DNA of 64,000 bases from Avena insularis (Eukaryota; Streptophyta; Magnoliopsida; Poales; Poaceae). The translations under genes were made by a program, and so were the position numbers. Below, in pieces: positions 11,483 to 21,435 of this stretch. Location of the stretch: the NCBI GenBank assembly GCA_023614405.1, contig CM042684.1, forward strand, positions 466,373,650 through 466,437,649. Reading direction: 5' to 3'. Below the pieces are notes generated by a model, which was given only the letters and a program-made list of their open reading frames with translations, did not search any database and was not told the origin of the DNA. How positions within the stretch are numbered: the stretch's first letter is position 1; every line of letters starts with the position of its first letter.

Positions 11483-14400
11483 ATGAAGGAGCTACCGGCT
11501 CGCTGGAAACACCGCCTTGGTATCGTTCCGAGATGTCCGCATCCGAGGTGGTGCGTTCGTGTCAGAAACTTCTGCTGATTCTTCTGGAGGAGGAGGCGGA
11601 GTGTTCACGCGGGTGAAGAAAGGGGTCTCGTAGCTAGTCAGGTCAGCCACGTGACACCCATATCCAGCGCAGGAGTGCATGATGGCTTGAAGGTTCTGCT
11701 CCTGGCCGTCTTCATCTACTTTGCAGTACCCTCTGGTCACTTGCCATATTTCCATGTTTCCATGGTGGCTCATGACCATGGTGAGAGCGTTCTGCGCCGT
11801 AGTCCGCGCGTAGGACATGTTCCAATCCCGAACAAGTTGCGGCATCTTCTTTGCCTTGTCCCGCACCTGAAAATCCGACATGTTGTGCATGTCTGGAATC
11901 TTGAGAGCTTCGCCGATGTCCTCAAGGGATTGGCAGAAGTCATGAAGCAGGTCACCGACATGGGTAAGCCAGTGGGTGTGGGGCTCGGTGGAAGAAGAGT
12001 CCGTCAAGTTCAGAGGACCTATACACAAAACAAGCTAAGAAAAATCTGACATTGATAGAAGTCGAAGAAAAAGACAAGTCAGACAGATGGAACGTACCGA
12101 AAATGATGTCGTCAATTTTGGTCTTCTCTTCCCAGAGACTCTGGAGTTCAGCCCGGAGCTCCTAGGAAAGGTCGCTCTCTCTGCTAAGCTCATTCTTGAG
12201 GTCCGAGATTGTTTTATCTTGAGCAACGATCTTGCGATCACGCTCATCAGTTGCCATGGAGGAGGATTCAAGGATTTGAGCAATGCTCTTTTCATGATCC
12301 ACCTTGAGCTTATCCAGCTCTTGGCGAAGCTCCTTGTTCTCCACCGCCAAGGTCTTGAGGTTCTCGGCCTCTTCAATCATAGCACAGGATTGTTTCACTG
12401 GTGCTCTAAGTCAAAAAGAACAACATTTCAGATAAATTCGACATTGAAAATGACAAAGACAAGGTTTGAGTCTCAAAATGTTTACCTTCGGCCTCATCCT
12501 TGGCAACTTTAAGTTCAACATTTTTAAGTCAGAGAGCCTTGATCTCTCTCCGCTTATCACAGACATTCTTCAATAAATCCTGGTTATAGGAATATACTTG
12601 CTGTAAGTCAGAATACCCAAAGTCAGAAAGCTACTAAAGACTCGGGCTAATATTTTTTGCTAATATCAGCACGAGCCTTGGGGGCTACACTAGTTCATTC
12701 TTTGGCATCCTAATGAAGCATAAACCCGGATTATATATCCTACTTCATGCTTGTGGGCTACAAGATATGATATGAAATAAAGGAAAAACAGGAGTTGGAA
12801 TTCCGACTTACATATTGTTCGCGAGTGAGTTTATCCAAACTCGCGTTCACCTCAACGGCAACCTTCTCAGCGAGAGTCAGAGGGGTCATAGGAGCAGTTG
12901 GAAGCTCCCCGGACTTGATCCTCTCGTTGCGAAGAAGCACTTGTTCAAGAAGATTGGAGTGCTTGACATCCTCTGCTTCTTGCGCTTCTTCTTCGGCAGA
13001 TAAAGTACTTTTCTCTAGGCATTGTCTGGCGAGCCGCTAGATTTCTTCAGCAGATTTCTGGGACAGGCCAAACTTGGCAAGTCCCGGATTGCTGATAAGG
13101 TTTTCGGCGAAGGTTTCTGCCGAGGGATCACTACCCAAAGAGGGTTCACCCTTATCTAAATCTGACTCACCCATAGTGACGCTAGTTTGCGATTCAAGGA
13201 TCATAGGCTCCATCGGGAGCCAGATCTTCTACGACGACCGATGAAGGAATGGTCACCGGTGTTGCAGAAGGTTGAGGGAAGGAGTTGGAGGATCCACGGC
13301 AGGGGAAGCTATGGTAAGCTTCGTCTATCGCAGGGGCTTCGAATAAGTTCCCTTCCCCTTGCCCTTGATGAGCGGTTTTGCTTTGGGAATGTAGTAAAGT
13401 CGGAATCATTACATCTCGGGAAGAAATTCGAGTAAAATACAAAGGCGGAAGTTGTGATTGGAAGTTACCTCTTCACGACGGGCACCTCCTTTGTGCCAAC
13501 AGCCACTGTCGGAGCTTTGCGCTTCTTGAGCGCAATGTCCGGCAATGGTACTACCTCTGTCTCCTAGGAAAACTCAGGAGGATATCCTTCGAGCACAGCA
13601 AGTTCTGACACAGGGAGGTCAGCAAGCTGAAAATAAGAAAACATATTAGCATTGAAGTGTAACTCAAAGATTGACACACATAAAAGGTGTACTGATGGAA
13701 GCTTACCAGCACTACGGGGTTTTCCACCGTATGCATGTCCACATAAACCTCCGGGATCCTCCTCTCGATCCGCTCACTGATCAGCCACTTGACCTGGCTT
13801 ATATAGCCCTACGTGGTGTAGGCTTTGGGGCTGATGCGGAGGGAGTCTTTCTTGGACGACGTGATGGAGTGCATCAGTCGATTCCCGTGGTACTGAAGGG
13901 GCTGGATCCGGCGTGAGACCCAGCATTGGACTAAGTCGGATCCCTTTAGTCCTTTGTGTTTTATGAAGTATTCTATCCGCCTCTTAGCGAGGATCAGATT
14001 GTCGGTGAGAGCCGGAGCAGCCTCGTCCCAAGACGGTTGGGCCGTGGCAGCTCCGTCAACAAAAGCCGGCAAAGCAGTAGCTTTGCCAGGAGCCGGAATA
14101 TCCCTATGATAGAAAAATGTGGCTGGTAATTGTTTGATCGAGTCACTAGCTAAGATTTTGGGATACGCACGCTCGCGTCTAAGCGAAAAGCTAATAGTAC
14201 CGGTGATGTAAGGAACACCGGCAGTGATAGAGTTTCTCCGGACATGAAAATAGTACCGGAATAGAGTCAAACTTGGCCTAATGCCGAGAAAGCCCTCACA
14301 CAAAGAAGCGTAAGCGCTCATCTCTAAGAGAGAGTTGGGAGGAAGATGATGGAGTTGAACTCCGTAATGATCAATCACCTCGGAGAAGAACTCCGAGGGA

Positions 14401-14654
14401 GGAAACGACAAACCTCTATCGAGGTGGGTGCCGAAGTGGACCCGCCCGCCGGCGCGCGGGTTTGGGATGGTTTCCTCGAAGCCGCTCCGCCAGTCGCCGG
14501 CGCAGAGGAGCCCTTCCTTCTCCATGTTCTGGAGCTTCCTGTCGTAGAGGACGCAGGGGATCCAGAGCCCACGAAAGCTTTATTTCTCCGCCACCGCTTC
14601 CGTCGCCGCTGTCGCCGCCGCTGCCGCCAAGCCGGAGGAGGAAGATGAAGCCAT
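11483..14654 (-). pseudogene. Antisense gene of Tat copy 1 (Transposase_28-type N-terminus plus coiled coil)
   Basis: Runs against pol. The likely start is the ATG at 14654 (MASSSSSG, alanine-rich). The same frame continues through one TAA (14580-14582) into an open 238-codon stretch, 14525-13809. That stretch holds FPPSEFFSEVIDHYGVQLHH, PNSLLEMSAYASLCEGFLGI and a following LFRYYF motif, the pattern of the plant domain known as 'putative gypsy type transposon' (Transposase_28). Downstream pieces at 13190-13440, 12758-12940, 12398-12162 (heptad-rich, EELNTLAVENKELRQELDKL-like) and 12028-11492 look like later exons separated by short introns. The last has HTHWLTHVGDLLHDFCQSLE and a proline run, ending at a stop near 11489. 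The function of these antisense proteins is not established. The same downstream exons recur in copy 2. Confidence 0.75.
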
Positions 14655-14669
14655 TTCTCCGGTGAGCAG

Positions 14670-15213
14670 TGGATCTAAGATGGGCGGCGCTGGTTTTTTT
14701 TGGGGGAGGTAAGGAGGAGCTCTGTGCACGCAGAGAGATTGGGGGGAGAGGAAAAGGCAAAGGACTGGTGAAAGGAGAAGGAGAAAATCCTAACCCCGTA
14801 TATCCACCTAACTGCGCTAAGATTCGTGCAAATGCTACAGTGTAATCGCCACGCGTCGTGGAAGGAACTGGGAAGGACCCACACGATGATTACGTCGCCT
14901 CGATCTCCACGCACGCATTGAAACGGTGCCTCGGTTCCACAAACCGCGGACCCACCAACGGTCGTGCTGACGGAATGCCTATCAGATGATGTGACTTGAC
15001 CATGACTTGTGGCAGGTGGCGTTAGAGACCAAGTTCCGGCTTAGTTTGAAATCAAGATGGAAAATCCGAGTAACCTGTTGATAGGTCCGAATTATTTTTT
15101 AAGACCCTGATCGTATTTTTTGTTGTGAAGTTTCAGGAACCCTTCAAGATTCTGCAAGCCGAAGATCAAGCTAGACGATGATAAATCCGACTTTGGATCT
15201 TGGGGGTCTCCGG
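14670..15213. other. Antisense-gene promoter region and polypurine tract
   Basis: Carries the presumed promoter and leader of the antisense gene (reading leftward) and, just before the 3' LTR, a G-rich tract (CTTGGGGGTCTCCGG, about 15199-15213) in the position of the plus-strand polypurine primer. No other coding sequence is seen. Confidence 0.5.
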
Positions 15214-15719
15214 TCATTGGGGATATACTTTCCGGTATCCTCACGGTTCCTCATCGACCAGGGTGGCCCACTTTGGGTTAGAGCTTTGCTTCACGGGCGG
15301 ATCGGGAGAAAGACGGAGTCCAATCCGGCTACGGGAAGGCCCAGAAGACTTACCGACTTAGGCCCATAATGTTACTTGTAGTTCAAGATGTACTCTGTAA
15401 CCAACTCTTAGTCGTAGCCGGATAGATCTCTCCTGTAAACCCTAGGCTGAATATCTATATAAGCCATCCTAGGGAGATCCTTTAGGGCACCAACCCAATA
15501 CTTTAGACCCTCAACTCTCACAGGCGAACCCTTGTAACCCATATTCCGGCTCTGCCGTATTACTGGATTGCTAGCAGGAGTAGGATCCGTCCAAAGCCCG
15601 TGATTCAACACAGGTAAACTTGTGTGCTCACCATCCCGGAATACCGTACGTCTCACACCCCTCTCTTCTGCACGCCTCGAGGACCCCCTCATGGCGTACT
15701 TGTTAACAATCCGACGACA
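15214..15719 (+). repeat. 3' LTR of Tat copy 1
   Basis: Second copy of the 3115-3627 repeat, ending CCGACGACA. It retains CTATATAA near 15453. It differs from the 5' LTR by about thirty changes counted by eye, mostly substitutions, with one short tract of replaced sequence near 15300 and another near 15596. Confidence 0.9.
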
Positions 15720-15745
15720 CTACTAGGAGCTCATCTTTGGTATGA
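15720..15745 (+). CDS. Last codons of the CACTA Transposase_24-type gene
   Basis: Directly after the Tat element the interrupted exon resumes. Joining the bases before 3115 to those after one target-duplication copy keeps frame and reaches TGA at 15743-15745, so the retrotransposon sits only a few codons before the natural stop. The sequence after it is the transposon's 3' untranslated region. Confidence 0.65.
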
Positions 15746-15807
15746 TGACTAGTTATGTGAGCTAGTTCTGTTTTTTGCTTAGACTAGTTATGAACTGTGA
15801 ACAAGTT

Positions 15808-15962
15808 CTGTGTTGGCTGTCATTTTCGATGCCATGTGTGGCTGTACGTTGGTCATTTTTTGGCTATCATTTTCGATGCCATGTGTGGCTGCACTTTGGT
15901 CATTTTTTGGCTGTCATTTTGGATGTCGTGTGTGGCTGTCATTTTAGATGCTGTTGGCTGAC
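15808..15962 (+). repeat. Short tandem repeat in the CACTA 3' region
   Basis: About three degenerate copies of a unit of roughly 55 bases containing GGCTGTCATTTTCGATGCC and GGTCATTTTTTGGCT. The last copy is shortened. It lies between the gene's stop and the subterminal zone. Confidence 0.7.
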
Positions 15963-16449
15963 TATGCCGTTGTGAGTCAAGTGAGAATGATATTTATTAT
16001 GTGCTGAAAAGATATGTGTTGTGCTGAAATATTATCTGCTGAAATAATATCTGCTTTTATTATTATTGTTGTTATGTGAAGGAAAATAATTATATAAATA
16101 TACATACTTCTACTATAGAATTGAAACAACCCCAATACTAGACAAATAAGTGGGCTGTAAAAAGTCCATGGCCCAAGAAATAATGGACATGTTTTAAAAA
16201 CCAATTCATATAAATTCGAAAATCATCAATCAATTGGACAATAAAAGGGCCAAGATTTAAAATACCACCAGGCTGTAAAATGGCCAAGGCCCAAACGTGT
16301 ACAAAGGTTGCGGCCCAAAAGGAAATGCACTGTAAAATGGCCACAGCTTAAAGAATTAAAATAGTAAGGTAGAAAAAAAGACAATTACACAGGCTGAATT
16401 ATTGGGCTCGGCCCACTTAGAAGGTTGAGCTGGACTAGGCTGAATCTGA

Positions 16450-16727
16450 TCTACGACCAATTGATTTGGTCATAGAAATCCGCCATGTAGGATTGGCTGG
16501 CGTGGACTAGGCAGATAGCCTATGACCAAATTGTTTGGTCATAGACACCATGACCATCTATTTTGGTCATAGTTGCCCATGACCAATTCAAAAAAGGTTG
16601 TTAGCTGTCTATAGTGATCCTCGCTATTTGACCTACTACTTTTGGTCATAGAAAGGTCATAGATGAATTACTATGACCTTTATATGACCAATATTTGGGG
16701 TCACTAGTTAGCACGTTCCTTGTAGTG
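16450..16727 (+). repeat. CACTA subterminal repeats and 3' terminal inverted repeat
   Basis: At least eight copies of TATGACCA or its inverse TGGTCATA occur in both orientations (for example about 16521, 16535, 16563 and 16638), followed by the terminus TTCCTTGTAGTG at 16716-16727. Such arrays are the binding sites for the element's own proteins. Confidence 0.85.
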
Positions 16728-17109
16728 TTCCTTGCTTGCACCTGCACTAATATTAGATAATTCCTTATGCTTGTGCAGCCTTGAATCTGTGGCGAAAAAC
16801 TTGAATGTCTCCACATGCCCTTTTCCATGTGTCTTGCAATATTCTCTCTCTTGTTGAGCTTTATTCATCGCCACCCAATTGATCTCGGGTGGATCGTAGA
16901 TGTCGTGGCAGATGTAGACGTCAACTACGTCATCATCGCCATCGGAATCATTGTTGAAGTAGCTTGGCTCGATGTACTCCTTATACTTCGGGCTAAACCT
17001 CTCCACCTCCTCGTCATCGTCCTCCACGGATGGGCTACTAGAGCGGTCCCTGGAAGGAGCAATGAGCCCTATGGGTTTACCACGGCCTGGGGCGGGATCG
17101 CGCATCGCT
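16728..17109 (-). CDS. Unrecognised acidic ORF cut by the CACTA insertion
   Basis: The frame opens at the ATG at 17109 (MRDPAPGRGKPIGL) and runs to the CACTA terminus, where it reads a few transposon codons before a stop at 16704-16706. It has a serine-rich patch, an acidic run (SVEDDDEEVERF) and a second Asp-rich stretch (NDSDGDDDVVDVYI). A TATA-like TTATATAC lies about 50 bases upstream (17153-17160). A possible splice donor (CAG|GTGCAAG) lies just before the junction, so the CACTA may have landed in an intron. I do not recognise the family. It may be host-derived or a cargo ORF of the neighbouring minus-strand element. Confidence 0.45.
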
Positions 17110-17263
17110 AGATTGGTTTCCGTAGTTGTGATTAGAGAAATAGACAATGGCAGTATATAAGAGGAGTCAGAGGTCGGTAAAACTTGCGAGAAACACCAAA
17201 TTGCCGTCCAAGAAAAGAATCCAGACAGAACAGAAAAAGAAATCACGGATTTGGAAATAACCT

Positions 17264-17790
17264 GCCACATAACGACCAACTATACGGGCGCGGCCCATAT
17301 AGGTCTGGCCGTATAGTTGGTTCCGGGCAGATATTTCCAAATATCTCAAGTCCAGGTCGATTAAATCATGACTCAGAACCGACAATAGTGTTTTTTTGAA
17401 ACAAAAAGAAAGATCAAACACAAAGTGTCTGAGAGTTTAAGGACCAACTATACGGCTGGAATTTTTGCTCCGGTCGTATAGTTGCGACCGTATAGTTTCA
17501 AACACCGAAAATCAAAAGTGTTTGGAAGTTTAACGACCAACTATACAGCCGGAATTTTTTCTTCGATCGTATAGATACAGACACCAAAAAGCAAAACTAT
17601 CAGAGAGTTCAACGACTAACTATACGACCGGAATTTTGCCCTAGTCGTATAGTTGCGACAGTATAGGCTCAGATATCAAAAATAATTTCGCGAAGATGAT
17701 ATAGAGAGTTTAACGACCAACTATACGGAGGGAGCTCCCGCTCCGATCGTATAGCTTTGCCCGTATAGTTGGTAAAACCCCTCTAAAACT
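17264..17790 (+). repeat. Tandem array of palindromic CTATACGG repeats
   Basis: Units begin near 17273, 17442, 17534, 17616 and 17713. The later ones are spaced about 82-97 bases apart. Each carries ACCAACTATACGG, a CCGGAATTTT core and an inverted CGTATAGTTG arm, so each can fold back on itself, and several continue with a second CGTATAG. A related single unit lies inside the neighbouring LTR at about 22565-22612. Confidence 0.75.
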
Positions 17791-17879
17791 TTAGAAAAAC
17801 ACAAGGAATTTGAAAATAGAAATTTCAAGAGTAAAAATTATGAAAATAAATCACTTATTTGGGTAAGAACACTTACCTT

Positions 17880-18374
17880 GCACTTATCACTTACTTAATT
17901 GGGGATGAAAAATTCCACCCACAGAAAGGACTCCTTCTCTCTTGGAGGAATTGAATTTAGTTCATCAAATAATTCTCGTAAATGAAAATCACCAGGACTA
18001 AAATTCCTCTCAATAAGATTTGTGTCCTCCTAGGCAAGCATGGACACTGCATCTAACATCTTTATTTCTTACCTCTACATAATCTGCAATTCAAATTCTT
18101 GAAGTGAAAGAAGCCAATGGATCAGTCTTGTCTTATGTTCTTTCTTCTCAAGGAGTTATTTTAAACCCTCATGATCCGTATGAACTCTCACCTTTGCATC
18201 GACTATATAAGAACGGAATTTATCACAAGAGAAAAATACAGCAAACTGTTCCTTTTCTTCCTTAGGGTAATTCTTTTGAGCACCATTGAGAGTTCTACTA
18301 GCATGATGTATAATATTAAATCTTCGACCAATATGTTGTCCAAGAGTTACTCCTACAACATCATCACTAGCTTC
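17880..18374 (-). pseudogene. RNase H remnant of the Athila-like element
   Basis: Translating leftward from 18374 in broken frames gives recognisable RNase H pieces: a GAQKNYPKEEKEQFAVFF-like segment, then one resembling SYIVDAKVRVHTDHEGLK, then a KTRLIHWLLSLQEFELQI-like segment at about 18135-18080. The latter two normally bracket the domain's C-terminal half. Beyond it lies a short open piece without recognised motif (about 18010-17900). Confidence 0.65.
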
Positions 18375-19330
18375 TCATATTAAATCAAAGGTTGTATCCC
18401 ATATAGGTGGTTTTATGGTAGTAACATGAGTTAAAGCATTTTTAAGCTTATCAAAATCTTCAAGACATTTATCATCAAAATTGAATCTCATCCCCTTTTG
18501 CAAGAGGTTAGTCCAAGATTTAGATATCCCTAACAAATTTATAATGAACCTTCTGTAAAAACCCACATGACCAAGAAAACTTCTTATACCTTTAATATCC
18601 CTAGGTGGTGGAATTATTTCTATTGCTTCAACCTTAGCTCTATCCACTTGAATTCCCTTACCTGATACTTTGTGTCCAAGGACTATACCTTCTTTGACCA
18701 TAAAGTGGCACTTCTCCTAGTCTAGAACAAGATTAGTTTCTTCACAACGCTGCAAAACTTTCTTAAGATTACCCAAGCAACTAGTAAATGAAGTTCCATA
18801 GACAGAAAAGTCATCCATAAATACTTCCATTATAAGTTCTATGAAATCAGCAAAAATAGCAGTCATACATCGTTGAAAAGTAGTTGAGGCATTACATAGA
18901 CCAAAAGGCATACGTCGGTAAGCATGTGAACCGTAAGGACTTATGAAAGTTGCTTTAAGTTGGTCATCCGGATGAACATCTATTTGAGAGAAACCAGAAT
19001 ATCCATCCAAGTAACAAAAATGAGTATGGTTTGCTAACCTTTCTAAAGTTTGATATATGAATAGTAACGGATAGTGATCTTCCCTAGATTCTTTATTCAA
19101 TTTCCTGAAATCTATGCACATCTTGTGCCCAACAATAGTTCTAGTAGGTTTTAGTTCATTGTTTTCATTAGGAATAATAGTAAAACCACCCTTTTTAGGA
19201 ACACAATGAACAGGGCTTACCCAATCACTCTATTTAACAGGATAAATTATACCCGCGTCCAGTAGGCGTACAATTTCTTTTCCTACCACTTCTTTCATTT
19301 CAGGCTTCAATCTTCTATTAAATTATGCAA
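18375..19330 (-). pseudogene. Reverse transcriptase of the Athila-like element
   Basis: The frame 19121-18717 has CIDFRKLNKESREDHYPL, FCYLDGYSGFSQI, ATFISPYGSHAYRRMPFGLC and the catalytic FMDD (in EVFMDDFSVYG). A stop at 18717-18719 separates it from 18701-18375, which continues with LGHKVSGKGIQVDRAKVEAI and IRSFLGHVGFYRRFI. Upstream frames to about 19330 hold the start of the fingers. RT synthesises the cDNA in an active element; this copy cannot. Confidence 0.85.
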
Positions 19331-19420
19331 CTGGTTTAGCACATTCTTCCATGAATATCCGATGGATGGCTATCATGGGACTAATACCCTTCAAGTCATC
19401 CATTGAGTACCCCCAAAGGC

Positions 19421-20277
19421 TTATCGATGCTCCTTAAGTATCCTCATGAGTTCTTCTTCTTCTTCTCCTGAAAGTTTAGCACTAATAATAACAGGAAATT
19501 TATTGGTATCATCTAAAAACCTGTATTTGAGATTATCTGGTAGAGTCTTCAACTCCGGGGGTGGTAGTTCCTCATCCCCTCTCTTTTCTGGATCTTCAAA
19601 AGACTCACCAGTTGGAGGTCCCAAAATAGGAAGTGAATCAAATTCATCTTCTAGTTCTTCTAAGGACTTGTCCTCCATAACTATTTCTTCATAATTTGGA
19701 TCTTCGTTTATTTCTTCTTCTTCTTCATTACCAAAGAAAAGAGCTGCCATTTCCTCAATAGTTCTCTCTTCCTCTTCTTCTTGTACTAGTGGAGGTTTGT
19801 CTTTAAATTTGGAAATATGGAATTTATTTTCCGTTCCCCCAAGCTTAAGAGTTACAATCTCCTTCTTGAATTAACATAGGCACCTATATCACCCAAAAAG
19901 GTTCTTCCAAATATAATAGGGCAAAAAGTGTCAGCTGGCATATCAACAACTATAAAATCAATAGGAATTTTTTTGTTGCCAATTGTGATAGTTGCATTGT
20001 CAACTACTCCCATTGGAATTCTAAGATTTTTATTGGCTAACATGATTGTTATAACAGTATTCTCAATTGTAGCCGGTTCTATTTCTTCTTTAATTTCTAG
20101 ATAGAAATCATAAGATATAACATTAACTTCAGTGCCAAGATCACATAAACCATAATGAGAGGTTTCTTTAAATATGTAGGGAAGAATAGGCTTACCCACA
20201 TCTTTTACCTTTGTTTTACCTTCAACCAATACGGAAGTCTCTACATCAAGTTCAACTATGTTACAATGTGAGTACAT
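19421..20277 (-). pseudogene. Protease and pol linker of the Athila-like element
   Basis: The open frame 20277-19852 includes GLCDLGTEVNVIS, the Athila-type variant of the D-[TS]-G active site with leucine in the middle, and ends DTFCPIIFGRTFLGDIGAY. The next open frame, 19750-19421, is very acidic (NEEEEEINEDPNYEE) and holds ELKTLPDNLKYRFLDDTNKF followed by PVIISAKL, the segment that normally leads into RT. The two were probably one polyprotein. Confidence 0.75.
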
Positions 20278-20301
20278 AGCCGTAATTGCTTCCTTGGTTA
20301 C

Positions 20302-21330
20302 CTATTCATCTTTGTTTTCCTTCAAATGTTCCTTGACATCTGGAATGCTTTCCTCTTCCCTCTTTCCCTGTACTGCTTTGACCTGTTCATATTCAGAAAT
20401 ATGCTTTTGTGTAGTGTTAGGGAAAGTCACTTCATATATTAGTTCTACGGAGGCAAGTGGTGCTTTATCTTCTCTTTTCTTCTCTGGTTCAGGTGGTGGA
20501 TCATACTTGACTGGACCCTCCTTTAGTGCTTTAATATGTTTTGTAAAATCTTTAACAACTTGCAATACAAGATCTGAATCTAGATAAAGTTCTTTAGACA
20601 ATTCTTTCACATGGCCTTTTTTGATATAATCATGAATACAATCATGCTCTATTTCTACGCCACCTTCACTTCCTAGACCAAAATTCCATGAAACTCTATG
20701 ATCACAAATTCTATTAAGTAAAGCCCAAGCTTTAGGTATAGGATGAATCATAAAGGCTCCTTCCACAAAAGAGTCTAGTTCAATTTTATTAGGTTCAATT
20801 AAACCTCCATAAAACATATGTAGTAAATACCATTCAGGTAAATTGTGATGAGGACATAGTCGTAGTAAATCTTTAAATCTAATATAAGCTCTTACTAGTC
20901 CTTCATTAGAATGATTCTTCCAAGTCATAATAAGACGCCTGATTCCAAAAGATTTTGATAATGGATAATATTTTGATAGAAATTCACAAGCTAAATTATC
21001 CCAAGTAGTGGTGGCTTCAGGTGGTAGAGATCTATACCATGAGAGAGTTGTACTTGTCAAAGTTTGACTAAAAAGTTTAACCCTTACCTCATCGGCAGTA
21101 TATCCCGTCAATAGAAAAGTGCCACATACATCTTTAAAACATGCAATATGCTCATATGGATCAGGATCTTCTTCTTCTCCAGTAAATTTCTTCTTATGTA
21201 GAATACTAAGTAGTAGAGGATTTATTTCAAACCCCTTTGTCTTCTCATTGGATTTGTCTCTTTTATAAATATCATAGGGCTTCCCAAAGTAGTTGAGTGG
21301 GTTAGCACTAATCATATGCTCAAACTTCAT
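20302..21330 (-). CDS. gag of the Athila-like element (open, 342 codons)
   Basis: An unbroken capsid frame beginning MKFEHMISANPLNYFGKPYD. The Retrotrans_gag core spans roughly residues 60-200, with SWYRSLPPEATTTWDNLACE and the following FLSKYYP. A basic/acidic tail follows (PPPEPEKKREDK). No zinc knuckle is seen. It starts about 90 bases after the PBS, the expected leader for this group. Although open, it lacks a functional pol downstream. Confidence 0.8.
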   Translation of the reverse strand: MKFEHMISANPLNYFGKPYDIYKRDKSNEKTKGFEINPLLLSILHKKKFTGEEEDPDPYEHIACFKDVCGTFLLTGYTADEVRVKLFSQTLTSTTLSWYRSLPPEATTTWDNLACEFLSKYYPLSKSFGIRRLIMTWKNHSNEGLVRAYIRFKDLLRLCPHHNLPEWYLLHMFYGGLIEPNKIELDSFVEGAFMIHPIPKAWALLNRICDHRVSWNFGLGSEGGVEIEHDCIHDYIKKGHVKELSKELYLDSDLVLQVVKDFTKHIKALKEGPVKYDPPPEPEKKREDKAPLASVELIYEVTFPNTTQKHISEYEQVKAVQGKREEESIPDVKEHLKENKDE

Positions 21331-21416
21331 GGTGTTGGTGGAAACATGTAACTCAAAACAAAATTTAGCAAGACAAAAATAAATAAGAAAAAACTAAAAG
21401 ACCTATAGCGCTTAGC

Positions 21417-21434
21417 TCCCCGGCAACAGTGCCA
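21417..21434 (-). promoter_or_regulatory. Primer binding site of the Athila-like element
   Basis: On the minus strand this reads TGGCACTGTTGCCGGGGA, the primer site form common in grass Athila-like elements, placed between LTR and gag. Confidence 0.75.
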
Positions 21435-21435
21435 G

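Larger units (their letters stand above)
3115..15719 (+). mobile_element. Complete Ty3/gypsy retrotransposon, Tat lineage (copy 1)
   Basis: A 12.6 kb element with LTRs at 3115-3627 and 15214-15719, PBS, gag, protease, reverse transcriptase, two successive RNase H domains, integrase and a long 3' region carrying an antisense gene. The second RNase H after the ordinary one and the antisense ORF between integrase and the 3' LTR are hallmarks of the Tat lineage (Grande, RIRE2, Retand relatives). The flanks CTACA (3110-3114) and CTACT (15720-15724) look like a 5-bp target duplication with one change. I count roughly thirty differences between the two LTRs by eye, so the insertion is not recent, and all protein frames carry stops or frameshifts. 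A second, more decayed copy of the family occupies 25800-39153. Confidence 0.9.
1..16727 (+). mobile_element. CACTA (En/Spm) DNA transposon, 3' part
   Basis: The 3' terminus is visible at 16716-16727 as TTCCTTGTAGTG, the inverse of the CACTACAAGGAA ends typical of plant CACTA transposons. Before it lies a subterminal zone dense in short direct and inverted copies of a CTATGACC/GGTCATAG motif (about 16450-16690), as expected for transposase binding sites. Upstream is a spliced gene for a Transposase_24-type protein whose stop codon is at 15743-15745. The 5' end, the main Tnp2-type transposase and the other terminal repeat are outside the window. The three bases after the terminus are TTC, the possible 3-bp target duplication, but its partner cannot be checked. 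A 12.6 kb Tat retrotransposon (3115-15719) splits this element, so its own sequence here is about 4.1 kb. Confidence 0.85.

Noticed and set aside
17264..17790. CRISPR array
   Set aside because: Units are degenerate throughout with no unique spacers, and the genome is a plant's.
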